Below, one piece after another: positions 1 through 9,404 of a stretch of 64,000 nt of DNA. The stretch's first letter is position 1. Each line of letters opens with the position of its first letter. The notes under the pieces are model-generated. The model did not search any database. It was not told the DNA's origin and saw only the letters and a list, made by a program, of their open reading frames with translations. A program made the position numbers and the translations under genes. Source of the DNA: Episyrphus balteatus (Eukaryota; Arthropoda; Insecta; Diptera; Syrphidae). The stretch spans positions 84,700,951 through 84,764,950 of the forward strand of contig NC_079134.1 of the NCBI RefSeq assembly GCF_945859705.1, in the 5' to 3' direction.

Positions 1-1122
1 AATCAGAAAAATTCTATCATATCACGTTTTTGAAATATTCCCGTTAGAAAATCTGAAATGTCGTTTTTTAACAGTTTTTGAGGTTATGTTCTTGAACGTG
101 GTGATTTATTTTAAATAAATTTGTGACAGTTTCTAAAAGAACTAATGTTTTCTTTTAAAGCCCGTTTAAATCTTTTCAATATCTTTTTTCTACCTTGAGA
201 AATCTTAAGTTGAAGTCAACTTGTTTTGTTTATCTTCTCTATACAAAAAAATCGTATGTTTATTTGCGTTTCATAGCAAACCTCGAATAGTTTTTTGTCA
301 ATCGCTTTCAAATTTTGAAATAACGTTTTATTTGCATTTTCGTAAATTCTTATATGGGCGAGGTTGGTAAATACGCTATAATACACAGTAGAACGTGGCC
401 GGGTCAAGTAATTATATTAAAAATCTAGTATGCAGAAAAATATAATTTTTTTCTTGTTGAAAACAATATTTAAAATATTTTTAATTACATAAACAGCTTT
501 TTGTTACTTGTGTATGGCTTAAAATTATTAAAAACATCGATTTTTTCATTTTTGTGATCCCCTTGAAGATGTTTCTCAAAAAATGAATTATTTTGAGTAC
601 TTGACTCGTAGCACATAAATGTGAATATCTCTGGTAATCGCAAACAGAAGCAGACCAAACTTTGCCAATATTAAGTATAGGCCTATGGCAAAATAATATA
701 AAAAAATTATCGATATGATTTAATAAGTATTTTTTAAATTAAGTTTAAAAATTAAATTTTTTTTTTTTGGCCATTTATCAAAGAAATTTTAATAACTAAT
801 ATATAATTTTATAAATTTAATTTTTTTTTGTTATACGTTTTACAACAACACTCAAATAAACAAAATAACATTAACAAAATTTTTCAAACAATTACCAAAC
901 GTGAAATATATACTCTCAAAGATTCCCATAAATTCCTCAAAATATTTTCGATTTCCGAGGTACTCATGTTTCGGAGCTTATTTTGAATACATAACCTGGG
1001 TTATTTTGTAAGATAAATATGTTTTCATATGAGTTGACACTTCTAAATTATATTTTAATAGCAAAAATATTAATTTTTAACAAAAAAAAAAGTGATTTAT
1101 CATAAGGGGACGACACACTGTG
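1..1122 (+). mobile_element. Non-autonomous CACAGTG-ended DNA element, copy 1 (5' part outside window)
   Basis: This stretch matches about 20,890-22,009 nearly base for base in the same direction, with a few substitutions and single-base indels. Its right end is CGACACACTGTG, the same terminus as the complete copy. The five bases after it are CGCCG, a GC-rich candidate target duplication that cannot be confirmed because the left end lies outside the window. It contains no credible ORF, so it would need a transposase supplied elsewhere. CAC-type ends with a 5-bp GC-rich duplication suggest the Transib superfamily; that is inference. Confidence 0.8.
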
Positions 1123-1594
1123 CGCCGTTGAAGACGAGACAAGTGCGGTGTTCATGGAATCATGGTTTTATTGTTTTATTGTTGTTTTCGTCTCGGTCCG
1201 GGGTGCACCTGGTGGTCAACGAGAAAAATTTCCTCTCGCAGCTGCTAGTTACCGTTATTCATCACAAAATATTGTTCTGCATTTGTGCTCAAGTATTGGT
1301 TGCTGAAAATTTCTTTGTCGATTTTATTATCCGCCGCGGGCGCCGGAATAGGTCTTTCGCACATTTCTTATATATGTGTGCATGTGCCAAATTGTTGATG
1401 AATTTTTTTGTTTGCTTTTACCATTTTAGAAGCTGAGTTATAATCACTTTTCACTTTTTCATTTCAGAGCTCAATCTGTGAATGGTAATGAAAGTAATCG
1501 GTCGTGCTCGTGGTCTCCAAATTTTTAAAAAATATAGTTTTTCATAAAAGTCAAAGTTTTTCATAAAAGTCAAAGAAAAAATTCCCAAAAATAC
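1123..1594. other. Flanking DNA without a recognised gene
   Basis: Slightly more GC-rich than the surroundings. A 114-codon open frame at 1092-1436 begins inside the neighbouring element and has no recognisable domain, so I do not call it a gene. It may be older host or transposon DNA. Confidence 0.4.
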
Positions 1595-2258
1595 TGTAAA
1601 AGTTTCAGCCCTTAAAATTAACATTAAGTACCGCTGCATCGCAAATTTCTATTTCCCATATGATTTACATGGGAAAGATTGTGTTTTTGAGTTTGGAATC
1701 TTATAACTTTTTAATGGTTCATCAAAAAGGCTAGATATAATCATTTTCTTGTATAAAATTTAACGCTCTACAAAATTGCACTTATAAAACTAAAAAAAAA
1801 ACCACGACGCGAAAAATTAATTAAAATAATTTTTAGTTGGAAAGATGAAAAATTCGAATTTATTGAAGAAATCTAATATGATAGTATTAGGGGTTTGAGA
1901 GTTATATAAAAAGATCTATGAAACGAAAACACAACATAGAATACAAATATACGAAAAGTTTGCCAAATTTTTGGAAAAACCTTACAGTTTCGTCAAAAAA
2001 TTGAACAAAAATGAAGAAAAAATTACATTTTATATTTTAAAGTTGAATAACTTCGAAATGAAGCAGTTTATCAAAAAAATTAATAAGAGCTTTTTGTAGA
2101 GCGTTCAATTTTATACAAAAAATTGATTGAATCTATCATTTTTGATGAACCATTAAAAAGTTATAAAATTCCAAACACAATCATATGGGAAATAAAAATT
2201 TGCGATGCGGCGGCACTTAATGTTAATATTAAAGGCTGAAACTTTTACAGTATTTTAT
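1595..2258. repeat. Inverted repeat (foldback-like), centre near 1,930
   Basis: About 1,595-1,800 is repeated in reverse complement at about 2,095-2,258. Both arms contain CTGTAAAAGTTTCAGCC, TGCATCGCAAATTT-like and TTTAATGGTTCATCAAAAA-like stretches, with scattered mismatches. The loop holds AT-rich unique sequence. No clean target duplication is seen, so the outer limits are approximate. Probably an old non-autonomous element with subterminal inverted repeats. Confidence 0.65.
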
Positions 2259-2654
2259 TTTCGTCATTTCCAACAATATTTTCGGTAATGCTTTGAACAA
2301 AAAAAAAATTTTTTGAATCAGTCTAATACATATGTATTTTTATTTTTGTCAAATTTCATACAATTTTGACTTTTTGGCCTTACATTAACTTCAATATTAT
2401 AATTGAAATAATTTATGTAAAGTAAAAAATTCAAAATTGTTTGTATTTTTTCCAAAGCAGAATTTTTTTTTGATAATGGGTATGTTTCTTTTATTGGCAA
2501 TATTTTTTGATACAAACACATTCATATAATTCAAACAAAATGTGAAATGTTTTATTAACTAATGAACTTCGTTATTCCCAACTCACTCTCACAATTTAAT
2601 CCAAATGAATTTGGTTGCTTTATTTCAATGTCTTAATTGTCAAAAGTGATGTTT
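2259..2654. other. AT-rich DNA, nothing recognised
   Basis: Low-complexity A/T-rich stretch between the inverted repeat and the next MITE. The reverse frame at 2318-2521 has no domain and looks like chance. Confidence 0.4.
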
Positions 2655-2897
2655 TAGTTCTTTGCCGCCGGGTACAAAGGGGTTAAGTCATAGAATTGCA
2701 CTTTTCGGGTTTTGATAAAATAAGAATAAGCTCTTTTTTCTCTTTTATTTTGTATCAAAAACATAAATTAAGATACACTCTTTCCTATAAAAATAAGAGA
2801 ATCAATGCTCAAAAATTCATCGATTCAGCTTCAATCGCATTGTCTGGCCAACTATCATTTATGACTTAACGCCTTTGTACCCGACGGCAAAGAGCTA
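2655..2897. mobile_element. MITE with ~38-bp terminal inverted repeats
   Basis: The ends are near-perfect inverted repeats beginning TAG(T/C)TCTTTGCCG and continuing through GGGTACAAAGG and GTTAAGTCATA. They enclose about 165 bp of AT-rich sequence without an ORF. The flanks do not give an unambiguous target duplication (TA or TTA are possible), so the superfamily is open. It lies directly upstream of the broken SAM-type gene. Confidence 0.75.
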
Positions 2898-2901
2898 ATA
2901 C

Positions 2902-4459
2902 ATGAATTTCAATTTCTTAGAAAACAATATAACATCAATGGCGATGGCGCTTCTTGGACCAGAAGATATAAAAGAATTATTTCCTAGTATTGGACACCGA
3001 GCTCTTTTTGTAAAAAAAACTTCCAAGAACATAAAAAAACTAATGTACCCGAAGCTCAAAACAACTTGGTTAGTTTTATATATCTGTTTTACAACCAAAC
3101 TAAATTAATTGTTGAAAATCTTATAATATATTACAGGTTCTTGAAACACAAAACTCACAATTATCAGACATAACTATAGATTCCGGTTCCAATATCCAAG
3201 AGTTTCCGTTAAATTAATTAAATTCAATAGAAGCATGTGACACTGTTGAAAAGGAAAATGATAATAAATCACCTAAAGGGCCCAACCCATAGAATCCGTT
3301 GCGTCCGTTGCGTCGAAGTTTTTGACTGACAGCTCGATAAAATACACACGTTCTTATGGGAAGTCCGTCTCCGTCCGATCCGTCGCTTATGGGTCGCTTC
3401 CCATAAGAACGTGTGTATTTTATTTTAAAACTTCGACGCAACGGACGCAACGGATTCTATGGGTTGGGCCCTTAAAGAATCAACCGAGCAACTGGTACGT
3501 CAAGCAGTCTTAAATCAAAACCATAAAAAAATGCTTATTTTTTATAAATTTTATTAGTTTATTTTTTTGAATTTTAGTTTAAGATTTTGAATAAAACGGG
3601 AACTAACTTATTTAAAAATTCTATCTTTATAAATTATTTTCACAAAAACGGCTCCAAAAATTTCAACTTTTGTATTCTATAAATGCATGGAAGCATATCT
3701 AGTAGCATAATGTTTTGTTTTTTTTCTCCTTCTAAAAACGAATTTAATTTTTTAGTTTATATGTATTGAATTCACATTTTTTCCATTTCATTGTAGATTT
3801 ATAATTTTATTATTTTTTTTAAAATAGGTAGTATTAAATTAATAATTCCTTCTAAGAGCTTCACAGCACTACTTGAAAAGACCTTAGAAGGAAAAGCTTT
3901 GCTGTCAGTTCTGAAAACTACTCCTTTGGATAATACTTCTCGATTACGTCTTGTCCGTTTAATCGGCACATATATTTTGCAAAATCAACCGTAAAGAAAC
4001 ATTACGACAGATATATACACTTATTGGACAAATGAGATTGTAAAATTATTTACAGAGGAAAAGAGGGCAGTGTATTTGCACAGTAAATTAATTGAATCTG
4101 GTCGTGGTATAGCCAACCGTTTAGTAGGAAAACTACCTGATCAAATCCATAACTTAAAGCGAAAGTACAGAGAATCAGGATTAATTTCCAAGCAGCCAAG
4201 AAGAACTCAATCTCCGTGTCCACCATCTGGATCATCTTCATCATCACCGTCAATCCAGGAAGTCGATTCTAATTTAGAAAACGATACCGAATGTGAAGAA
4301 AATCTTCAGCGGTTAAAGAACTCCAGTCATCCCTGGGCAACAGTGGAGAAAAAATGGGTGCAGACCAATCGAATTCGATTGCTGCGGTTCAAAAATTTGA
4401 CCGTCGACCACTACCTTACACAATTCCCAGCCTTAAAACAATCAACCGCCTATCTGTTG
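2902..4459 (+). pseudogene. Broken SAM-domain-type gene of a repeated animal family
   Basis: Fragments in order: a SAM-like segment (motif GPEDIKELFPSIGHRALFVK, about 2,959-3,020); an intron with donor near 3,069 and acceptor TATTACAG ending near 3,135; a linker exon cut by a MITE at 3,277; a conserved block from about 3,835 (TLEGKALLSVLK, SRLRLVRLIGTYIL); then from about 4,000 a block with EIVKLFTEEKRAVYL, a Ser-rich linker and HPWATVEKKWVQTNRIRLL. The last block ends at a plausible donor GGTAAGT near 4,458. An in-frame TAA at 3,992-3,994 splits the conserved region. This order of parts is typical of an uncharacterised family repeated in many insects and fish. The biochemical role is unknown. 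A stop plus an insertion in coding sequence indicate a pseudogene. Confidence 0.6.
3277..3472. mobile_element. 196-bp PIF/Harbinger-like MITE inserted in an exon
   Basis: The ends are AGGGCCCAACCCATAGAATC and its exact reverse complement, continuing inward for about 40 bp, then a second inner inverted pair around an AAGCGACCCATAAGCG-like centre. It is flanked by TAA at 3,274-3,276 and 3,473-3,475. A 3-bp TWA duplication with GGG-type ends fits PIF/Harbinger. Removing it brings two parts of an exon of the surrounding gene together in frame. No coding capacity. Confidence 0.85.
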
Positions 4460-4922
4460 GTAAGTTCCTTTTTTACTGTTCCATCAAAATGTTTTTTTTT
4501 TATTTATTTTAATGAAAAAATATATTTTCAACACATTCGGCTGTTTAAAGTAGAGCGAAACCGACCTGGAAAGGACAAATATGTATATTCAAAACCTGCT
4601 GTCTTTGGAGAATTGAAATTAAAAATACATAGTTTTGCTTTAATACCTACTAATTTCAACATTTTATTTAAGATGAAAAAAAAAAACAAGAAAGATTAAA
4701 AATTTTTATAAAAAGAGATACAATTTTTGAAAAAATATATTTTCAAATATTTATTTCCCTTCCAGCTTCAGAGGATATTAGATATTAGTGGATGTTCATT
4801 CAGTGTGGTTTTTATAAAATTAGAACGCCTTACAATAAAACATCCACTGCCACCAACACTCTCCTTTCAGAACTTGGTTTGAAAGATTTTCAATGCTCAA
4901 ACTTATTTCCGTAATTATCCCA
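4460..4922. other. Intron or flank of the broken gene; non-LTR target region
   Basis: AT-rich sequence after the splice donor. It has a possible acceptor (CTTCCAG near 4,767) followed by about 150 bp with patchy open frames that I cannot match to a family. The right end is the insertion site of the non-LTR element. Confidence 0.35.
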
Positions 4923-4940
4923 AACCTTTGATTCTTCTTT
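4923..4940. repeat. Left target-site duplication of the non-LTR element
   Basis: AACCTTTGATTCTTCTTT, identical to 6,321-6,338. The first bases overlap the element's own TAACC tail, so the true duplication may be a few bases shorter. Confidence 0.85.
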
Positions 4941-6218
4941 CTCCTAACATTGCACACTGGCTGTACACATCGGTCATAAGACCAATACTTACATATGGGA
5001 TGGTAGTTTGGTGGACCGCACTGGACAAAACGATAAACTTAAACAAGCTTATCAAAGTCCAAAGGTCAGCAAGTATGTGCATAAGCGGTGCGCTGAGGTC
5101 AACCCCTTCTGACGCCCTAGACATACTTCTAAATCTCACACCCCTAGACATCTTCAGCAAACAAGTAGCAGCTAGCTCAGCTACTCGTCTAAAAGCAACC
5201 TCTCAGTGGACCAGTAATCATATTGGCCACACAAACATTCTAAACAACTTCGGATTCCTTCCGGATCGTCTAGACTATACCACACCTCAACTGGTGTTCG
5301 ATAATAATTTCCAGAACTCCATTCCCTCCAGAACTGAATGGGAGAACCTTAGTACTCTGGATAATGACTCTTTACACTTCTATACTGATGGTTCAAAAAC
5401 CAATGAAGGTGTAGGAAGTGGCATATTTTCGGAAAAACTGAATCTCAGTCTCTTCTTCCGCTTACCAGACCAATGTAGCGTGTTCCAAGCAGAAATTCTG
5501 GCGATTAAGGAGTTTCTCTCTTGGCTCAGAGAAAACGTAATATCCAACACGGATATTCGGATCTTCTCGGACAGTCAAGCAGCCATTAAATCTCTTGCCT
5601 CCGTCTCTACAAACTCAATCACGGTCCTCGACTGTCAAACATCTCTAAGGGAGATGTCTGAGCAGTTTAACATTCACCTCGTATGGGTGCCGGGACATAG
5701 AGACATCCCAGGCAACTGCAGGGCAGACGAACTTGCCAAACTAGGAACAATTACTCCTCTTCAACCAGAAAGGAACAATATAGGAACACCTATCGCTACA
5801 TGCAAACTTATGCTAAAGCAGGACGCTTTAAAGAAAACCAACCTCAGATGGACTCAGAGTAATACTTGCCTAGCTACTAAACAAATATGGCCTTGTATAG
5901 ACTTGAAACGTTCAAAGGGTTTGTTAAATTTAAACAGAATGCATATTAGCTGCACCATAGGTGTCCTTACAGGACACTGTCTAATAGGTAGACACGCAAA
6001 AAGAATGGGCGTGTTCTCTAACGATTTCTGCAGAAGTTGTATGGATGGATGAAGAAGAAGAGGAAACTGTTCAACATCTTCTGTGCACCTGCCCTGCTCT
6101 CTCTAATAGGAGAAAACTCTATCTAGGAGAATTCTTCTACGATTACACTAGTGATCTAGTGAAAACGGACGTTAAAAGTCTATCTTCATTCATAAGAAGC
6201 ACCGAGTGGTTCGGCTAG
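4941..6218 (+). pseudogene. Non-LTR ORF2 C-terminal part: RT thumb, RNase H, zinc-knuckle-like end
   Basis: The frame first shows the end of the RT region (YTSVIRPILTYGMVVWWTAL). RNase H follows with all expected acidic positions visible: D in HFYTDGSKTN, E in VFQAEILAIKEFL, D in IFSDSQAA, and the terminal WVPGHRDIPGNCRADELAK. The reading frame ends at about 6,052. A tandem GGAT next to that point looks like a 4-bp duplication. In the shifted frame the protein continues with a Glu-rich stretch and a C-H-C-C pattern (RSC..., VQHLLCTCPAL) to TAG at 6,216-6,218. RNase H inside a non-LTR element points to the I, R1 or LOA groups; I cannot choose among them. No ORF1 or endonuclease remains. Confidence 0.85.
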
Positions 6219-6320
6219 TGAGTCCCAACTTGCTAGTCTTTTGTGGTATCACAATGGATCCATAAGGGTCTAAGTGTGTCGGGTAATTTGCCTGACAGCC
6301 ACTACTACCTAACCTAACCT
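4941..6320 (+). mobile_element. 5'-truncated non-LTR retrotransposon (I/R1/LOA group)
   Basis: A 1,380-bp fragment bounded by an 18-bp target duplication. It holds only the end of the reverse transcriptase ORF, the RNase H domain, a short 3' UTR and a terminal CCTAACCTAACCTAA-type tail instead of poly(A). A truncated 5' end and long duplication are the usual products of target-primed reverse transcription. It sits in the 3' flank of the broken SAM-type gene. Confidence 0.9.
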
Positions 6321-6338
6321 AACCTTTGATTCTTCTTT
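6321..6338. repeat. Right target-site duplication of the non-LTR element
   Basis: AACCTTTGATTCTTCTTT, matching 4,923-4,940 exactly; it directly follows the CCTAA-type tail. Confidence 0.85.
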
Positions 6339-7365
6339 AGGCCAGTCATTATATACATTTGGAAATGCAAAATGACCGAGAAAGCTAAATTTTGGATATG
6401 TTGAAGAGGATGCTTAAAAAAGCTTAACTTCAAGTTTTCGACCAAGATTTCCTATGAGCTTTTTCCGCCATTTTGAAAAAAAGGATAAATTTGGTTTTTT
6501 GACAATAACTCGGCTATCTGACGAGATGCGAAAATTTTACAAGGAGTTTTTTGTAGCTTTTAACGAGTTCTACAATTCATGCATACACATTTTTTGTGTA
6601 TCATGAACCGTTTTCGAGATATCGATTAAAAAAGTCAAAAATTTAGGACATGCCATTTGTTTTTTGACATAATCTATTTTTGGGTGATGAATATCGAAAA
6701 AATTATTAACATAAAATTTGTAGACCACATTCAGACCTACACTGCCGTACTAAGCAAAAAGGGCGCATGAGCCAAAAATCCAAAATTGAGTTAAAGGCAT
6801 ATTTGACATCCTGAAACAATACCTCATTTATATGTTAACTAAAAACAGCGCATTTTCAATTCCAAGTGGCTTAAAATAGTCAATGAAGATGAGCACAACG
6901 AAATTACTCCGCTTTATTCCTCAAAAGAAAAATGCATTTATTACTAACTCTAAAAATTAAAAAAAAAAAAAAAAATTAGACACGCATTTGGGAAGCTTGA
7001 AATATATATAATTATTGTGTAAACTAAAAATTATAATTTTCCTACTACAAGTTTCTTAAAATCATTTTTGAAATTGAGCACATTTACCATTCTAAACCTT
7101 TTCCCTTGTCAGTAAAATGCATTTATCTCAAAACTACAAAAATGGATAAATGCGCCCTTTTTGCTTAGCACGGCAGTACAATGTCGTATTTTTATATTTT
7201 TTTTTTTTGGAAAAAAATTACGACTTCCAGCCGGCCGCAAAGTCGTTTAGTCCGCTCCCACCGCCAAGCAAGCCGCCCGTTCGGTTGTAAAAAAAACAAT
7301 CATTCATGTTTTTTTTAATGTTTATATCATTATATCAGTAACACATACATACAAATGTATGTATT
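6339..7365 (+). repeat. Left arm of the long inverted repeat around the Gypsy element
   Basis: Apart from the 435-bp MITE inside it, this arm is the reverse complement of 20,534-20,623 plus 22,015-22,516. The outer end is (T)AGG(C/A)CAGTCATTAT in both arms. The inner end is the quasi-palindromic ACATACATACAAATGTATGT. Arm length without insertions is about 570-580 bp. It has no coding capacity. Either one foldback-type element was split by the Gypsy insertion, or two copies lie head to head. Confidence 0.8.
6742..7176. mobile_element. 435-bp MITE, TIR CTGCCGTRCTAAGCAAAAAG
   Basis: Near-perfect terminal inverted repeats of about 27 bp (one mismatch) reach into GGGCGCAT. It is flanked by TACA at 6,738-6,741 and 7,177-7,180. 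The other arm of the inverted repeat, near 22,100-22,120, has the uninterrupted site with one TACA, which proves the borders. A 4-bp duplication is the simplest reading; a TA duplication with uneven ends is the alternative. The interior is AT-rich without an ORF. Superfamily not assigned. Confidence 0.85.
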
Positions 7366-7731
7366 TATATAATAAATAATGAGAAGAAGATGGTAATGGT
7401 TTTTTTGTTACCCCAATTTTACTAACCCAAATTTTGTAAATACAGTATACCGGCTATTTGTGTTGATTGTGCATTTTGTAATTTGCTTTAATCTCTATAT
7501 TATTTAGTTCATCAAAATTGCAATTAGATCAGTGCCAATAATTTTTGAAAATAAAAAAATTATTAGCAGCATTTAGGATTAATGGTATATGAAAGCGGAA
7601 AAATAAATTGCCCACAAACTAATTGGTGGAAAGGGGGCGGGTGAATGCCTTGTTCGATTTCACCTTGGGTTAATAAAATTGGGGTAACAAAAAAACCATT
7701 ACCATCTTCTTCTCATTATTTATTAAATAAA
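7359..7731. mobile_element. ~370-bp inverted-repeat element at the Gypsy 5' LTR break
   Basis: Inverted ends of about 50-58 bp contain AATAATGAGAAGAAGATGG, TAATGGTTTTTTTGTTACCC and CCAATTTTA. The interior includes a block (AAATAAATTGCCCACAAAC) that recurs near 49,008-49,030 in another element. The right border abuts the truncated Gypsy 5' LTR, so this insertion, or a deletion next to it, probably removed the LTR start. The target duplication is obscured by TA-rich ends. Confidence 0.7.
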
Positions 7732-7999
7732 TACTATTAGATGTATTAGATGTATCAAGAAGAAGTATCATTGAAGCGATAATGGGTCCTACTTGAACAA
7801 CCAAAACACTTACTTTTTTAAAAATTAAAAATTAGTTTTTCATTTAAAAATTGTTCTTAAAAAATATCTGAAAATATATTATTATAATTTGTGAAATCGA
7901 AAAAGGACGATCTACTTTTTGATTATTTTTGAATTCTATATTAGAATTATTTAAAATACCATTGCTATTGGAATTATTTAAAATACGATTTTGCTAACA
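7732..7999 (+). repeat. Ty3/Gypsy 5' LTR remnant (3' part only)
   Basis: It matches 20,272-20,533 nearly exactly in direct orientation, from ATTAGATGTATTAGATG to the terminal GATTTTGCTAACA. It ends in CA and is followed at once by a tRNA-like primer site, as expected for the inner edge of a 5' LTR. The 3' copy extends further upstream, so this one has lost its U3 start. Confidence 0.8.
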
Positions 8000-8012
8000 T
8001 CAGAAGTGGGAT
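8000..8012 (+). promoter_or_regulatory. Probable primer-binding site (tRNA-Leu-like, offset)
   Basis: TCAGAAGTGGGAT abuts the LTR end. It is complementary to the 3' acceptor region of insect tRNA-Leu as I recall it, but starts about five bases in from the CCA end. The position is right; the exact tRNA is an inference. Confidence 0.5.
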
Positions 8013-8144
8013 ACAGGCGCATACCTGCATATAACAATCATATAACAATCTAATCGAAGAAAAAAAAATATAGAAGAAAAAAAAAAAACAACATTAAACC
8101 AAATATCTCAAGCCAGGCTTTGAAGAAAAGAAAAATTTTGGAAG

Positions 8145-8465
8145 ATGCCTCGTAATCGTGCTCAACCAAATAGAAATACTGCATCTGGTTCAGAAGACTC
8201 ATCTCAAATTCTCAACAATTTAATTCAAGCCCTACAATCACAAAGATCAGGTGACCAAGTGGATTTACCATTTTTTAAACCTGAAATTAACGATCTGGTT
8301 AAATGGGTGAGTGATGTTGAAAATATTAAAAATGAATTGGGTTGGTCCGATTTGCAGACGTTGGGTAGAGTTGGGAGATATTTATCAAGTGATGCTAAGA
8401 CCTGGTGTGTAGGATTGAGCTTACTTGTGGATGGTGAATCGTCCAAAAGAAAAGAAAATGGATGA
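8145..8465 (+). pseudogene. Ty3/Gypsy gag, N-terminal fragment
   Basis: The ATG at 8,145 lies 133 bp after the primer site. The encoded 106 residues start with a polar Gln/Ser/Asn-rich segment. A capsid-like part follows: DLPFFKPEINDLVKWVSDVE, then LGRVGRYLSSDAKTWCVGL, similar in layout to retrotransposon gag domains that carry W-x(n)-A-x-x-W landmarks. Similarity to a gag frame fades after about 8,420 and the frame stops at 8,463-8,465. The rest of gag is missing; the BEL/Pao region begins here. The pol of what is probably the same element resumes at 15,608. The pairing is inferred from order, strand and shared LTRs. Confidence 0.6.
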
Positions 8466-9404
8466 CAAGATAATGATTTCGGTTTTTCGTTATTAAACTC
8501 TTTATTTTTGACAATTATTTTTACTTTTAATTTGTAATATAGTTCTAAGATAGTTTATAAGTTAGATTTAAGTAGGCTAATTGTAGGTTTTAAATGATAA
8601 TTTAGGTTTTTTTAGAATTTGATACTGCACGCTTTGATGATCGAAAAAAGAATGAACGAGAATGACCAAAAAAGGACAAAAGGAAATTCACAAACTCAGT
8701 AAGTGAGTGAAGTTGGTGATGGTTTGCTTGGTCAGGGTGGAACGACATGAGATTGGAGTAGAATTTTAAGGTGCAAACATTAGGTTTGGCGTTCAGATTA
8801 ATAGTTTTGATAAGTTCAAGAGTGGAGACTTAAACATTACCGCCCGCCTTGCAATATTATTTGCAAATTTATAAAGTGAATGATACAAAACAATTCCATC
8901 ATGACCAAAACATAACCACCAACTTGTTTATAAAATTTAATTATTATTTAAATTAAGTATTCAAGTTTTTAATTCATATAATGAAACAATTTTTATCTTA
9001 CATTTTTAGAGTAGTAATTTTAAATCAAATTTTGGCTTTATAAAAATTAAATTAGTGAAAAAAAAATAATTTATACTAAAATATGATTTATATATACATT
9101 ATTGAAGTGAAATTTAAGCAATTTTAGTTGTATGATAAACATATTTCAAAAATTTTGATTGTTTTTTTTTTTTTTTTTTTTTTTTTTAAGTTGAGATAAG
9201 ATACAAATTTCAATTTTGTAATTCAAATGTAAAAAATAAGTTTAGAAAATAGTTATACGTAATATAAGTTCAATTTATATGCGTTTTCATAAGTTTTATA
9301 AATGAAATTTATAAGTGAGTGAAAATACGTTATACGTTATACGTTGGAAAAGGCAAAAGATTAGTTTTTTTATTTAGTTTTTTTTTTTTTTTTTTAAAAA
9401 CTCT
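8466..9404 (-). other. Non-coding 3' side of the BEL/Pao element
   Basis: A/T-rich DNA between the gag break and the end of BEL/Pao pol. Long T runs at about 9,162-9,188 and 9,377-9,397 read as purine tracts on the element's strand; the second lies next to the end of pol, where a polypurine tract would be. A tandem CGTTATACGTTATACGTT is at about 9,328-9,346. I could not find a matching LTR on the other side, so LTR limits are not given. Confidence 0.4.

Noticed and set aside
1092..1436. 114-codon forward frame
   Set aside because: Begins inside the CACAGTG element and continues into flank; no recognisable domain.
6306..6325. Interstitial telomere array
   Set aside because: Only about three CCTAA units and exactly at the end of a non-LTR element, so it is the element's tail.
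8466..9365. BEL/Pao 3' LTR
   Set aside because: No matching sequence right of 14,705, so an LTR cannot be demonstrated.
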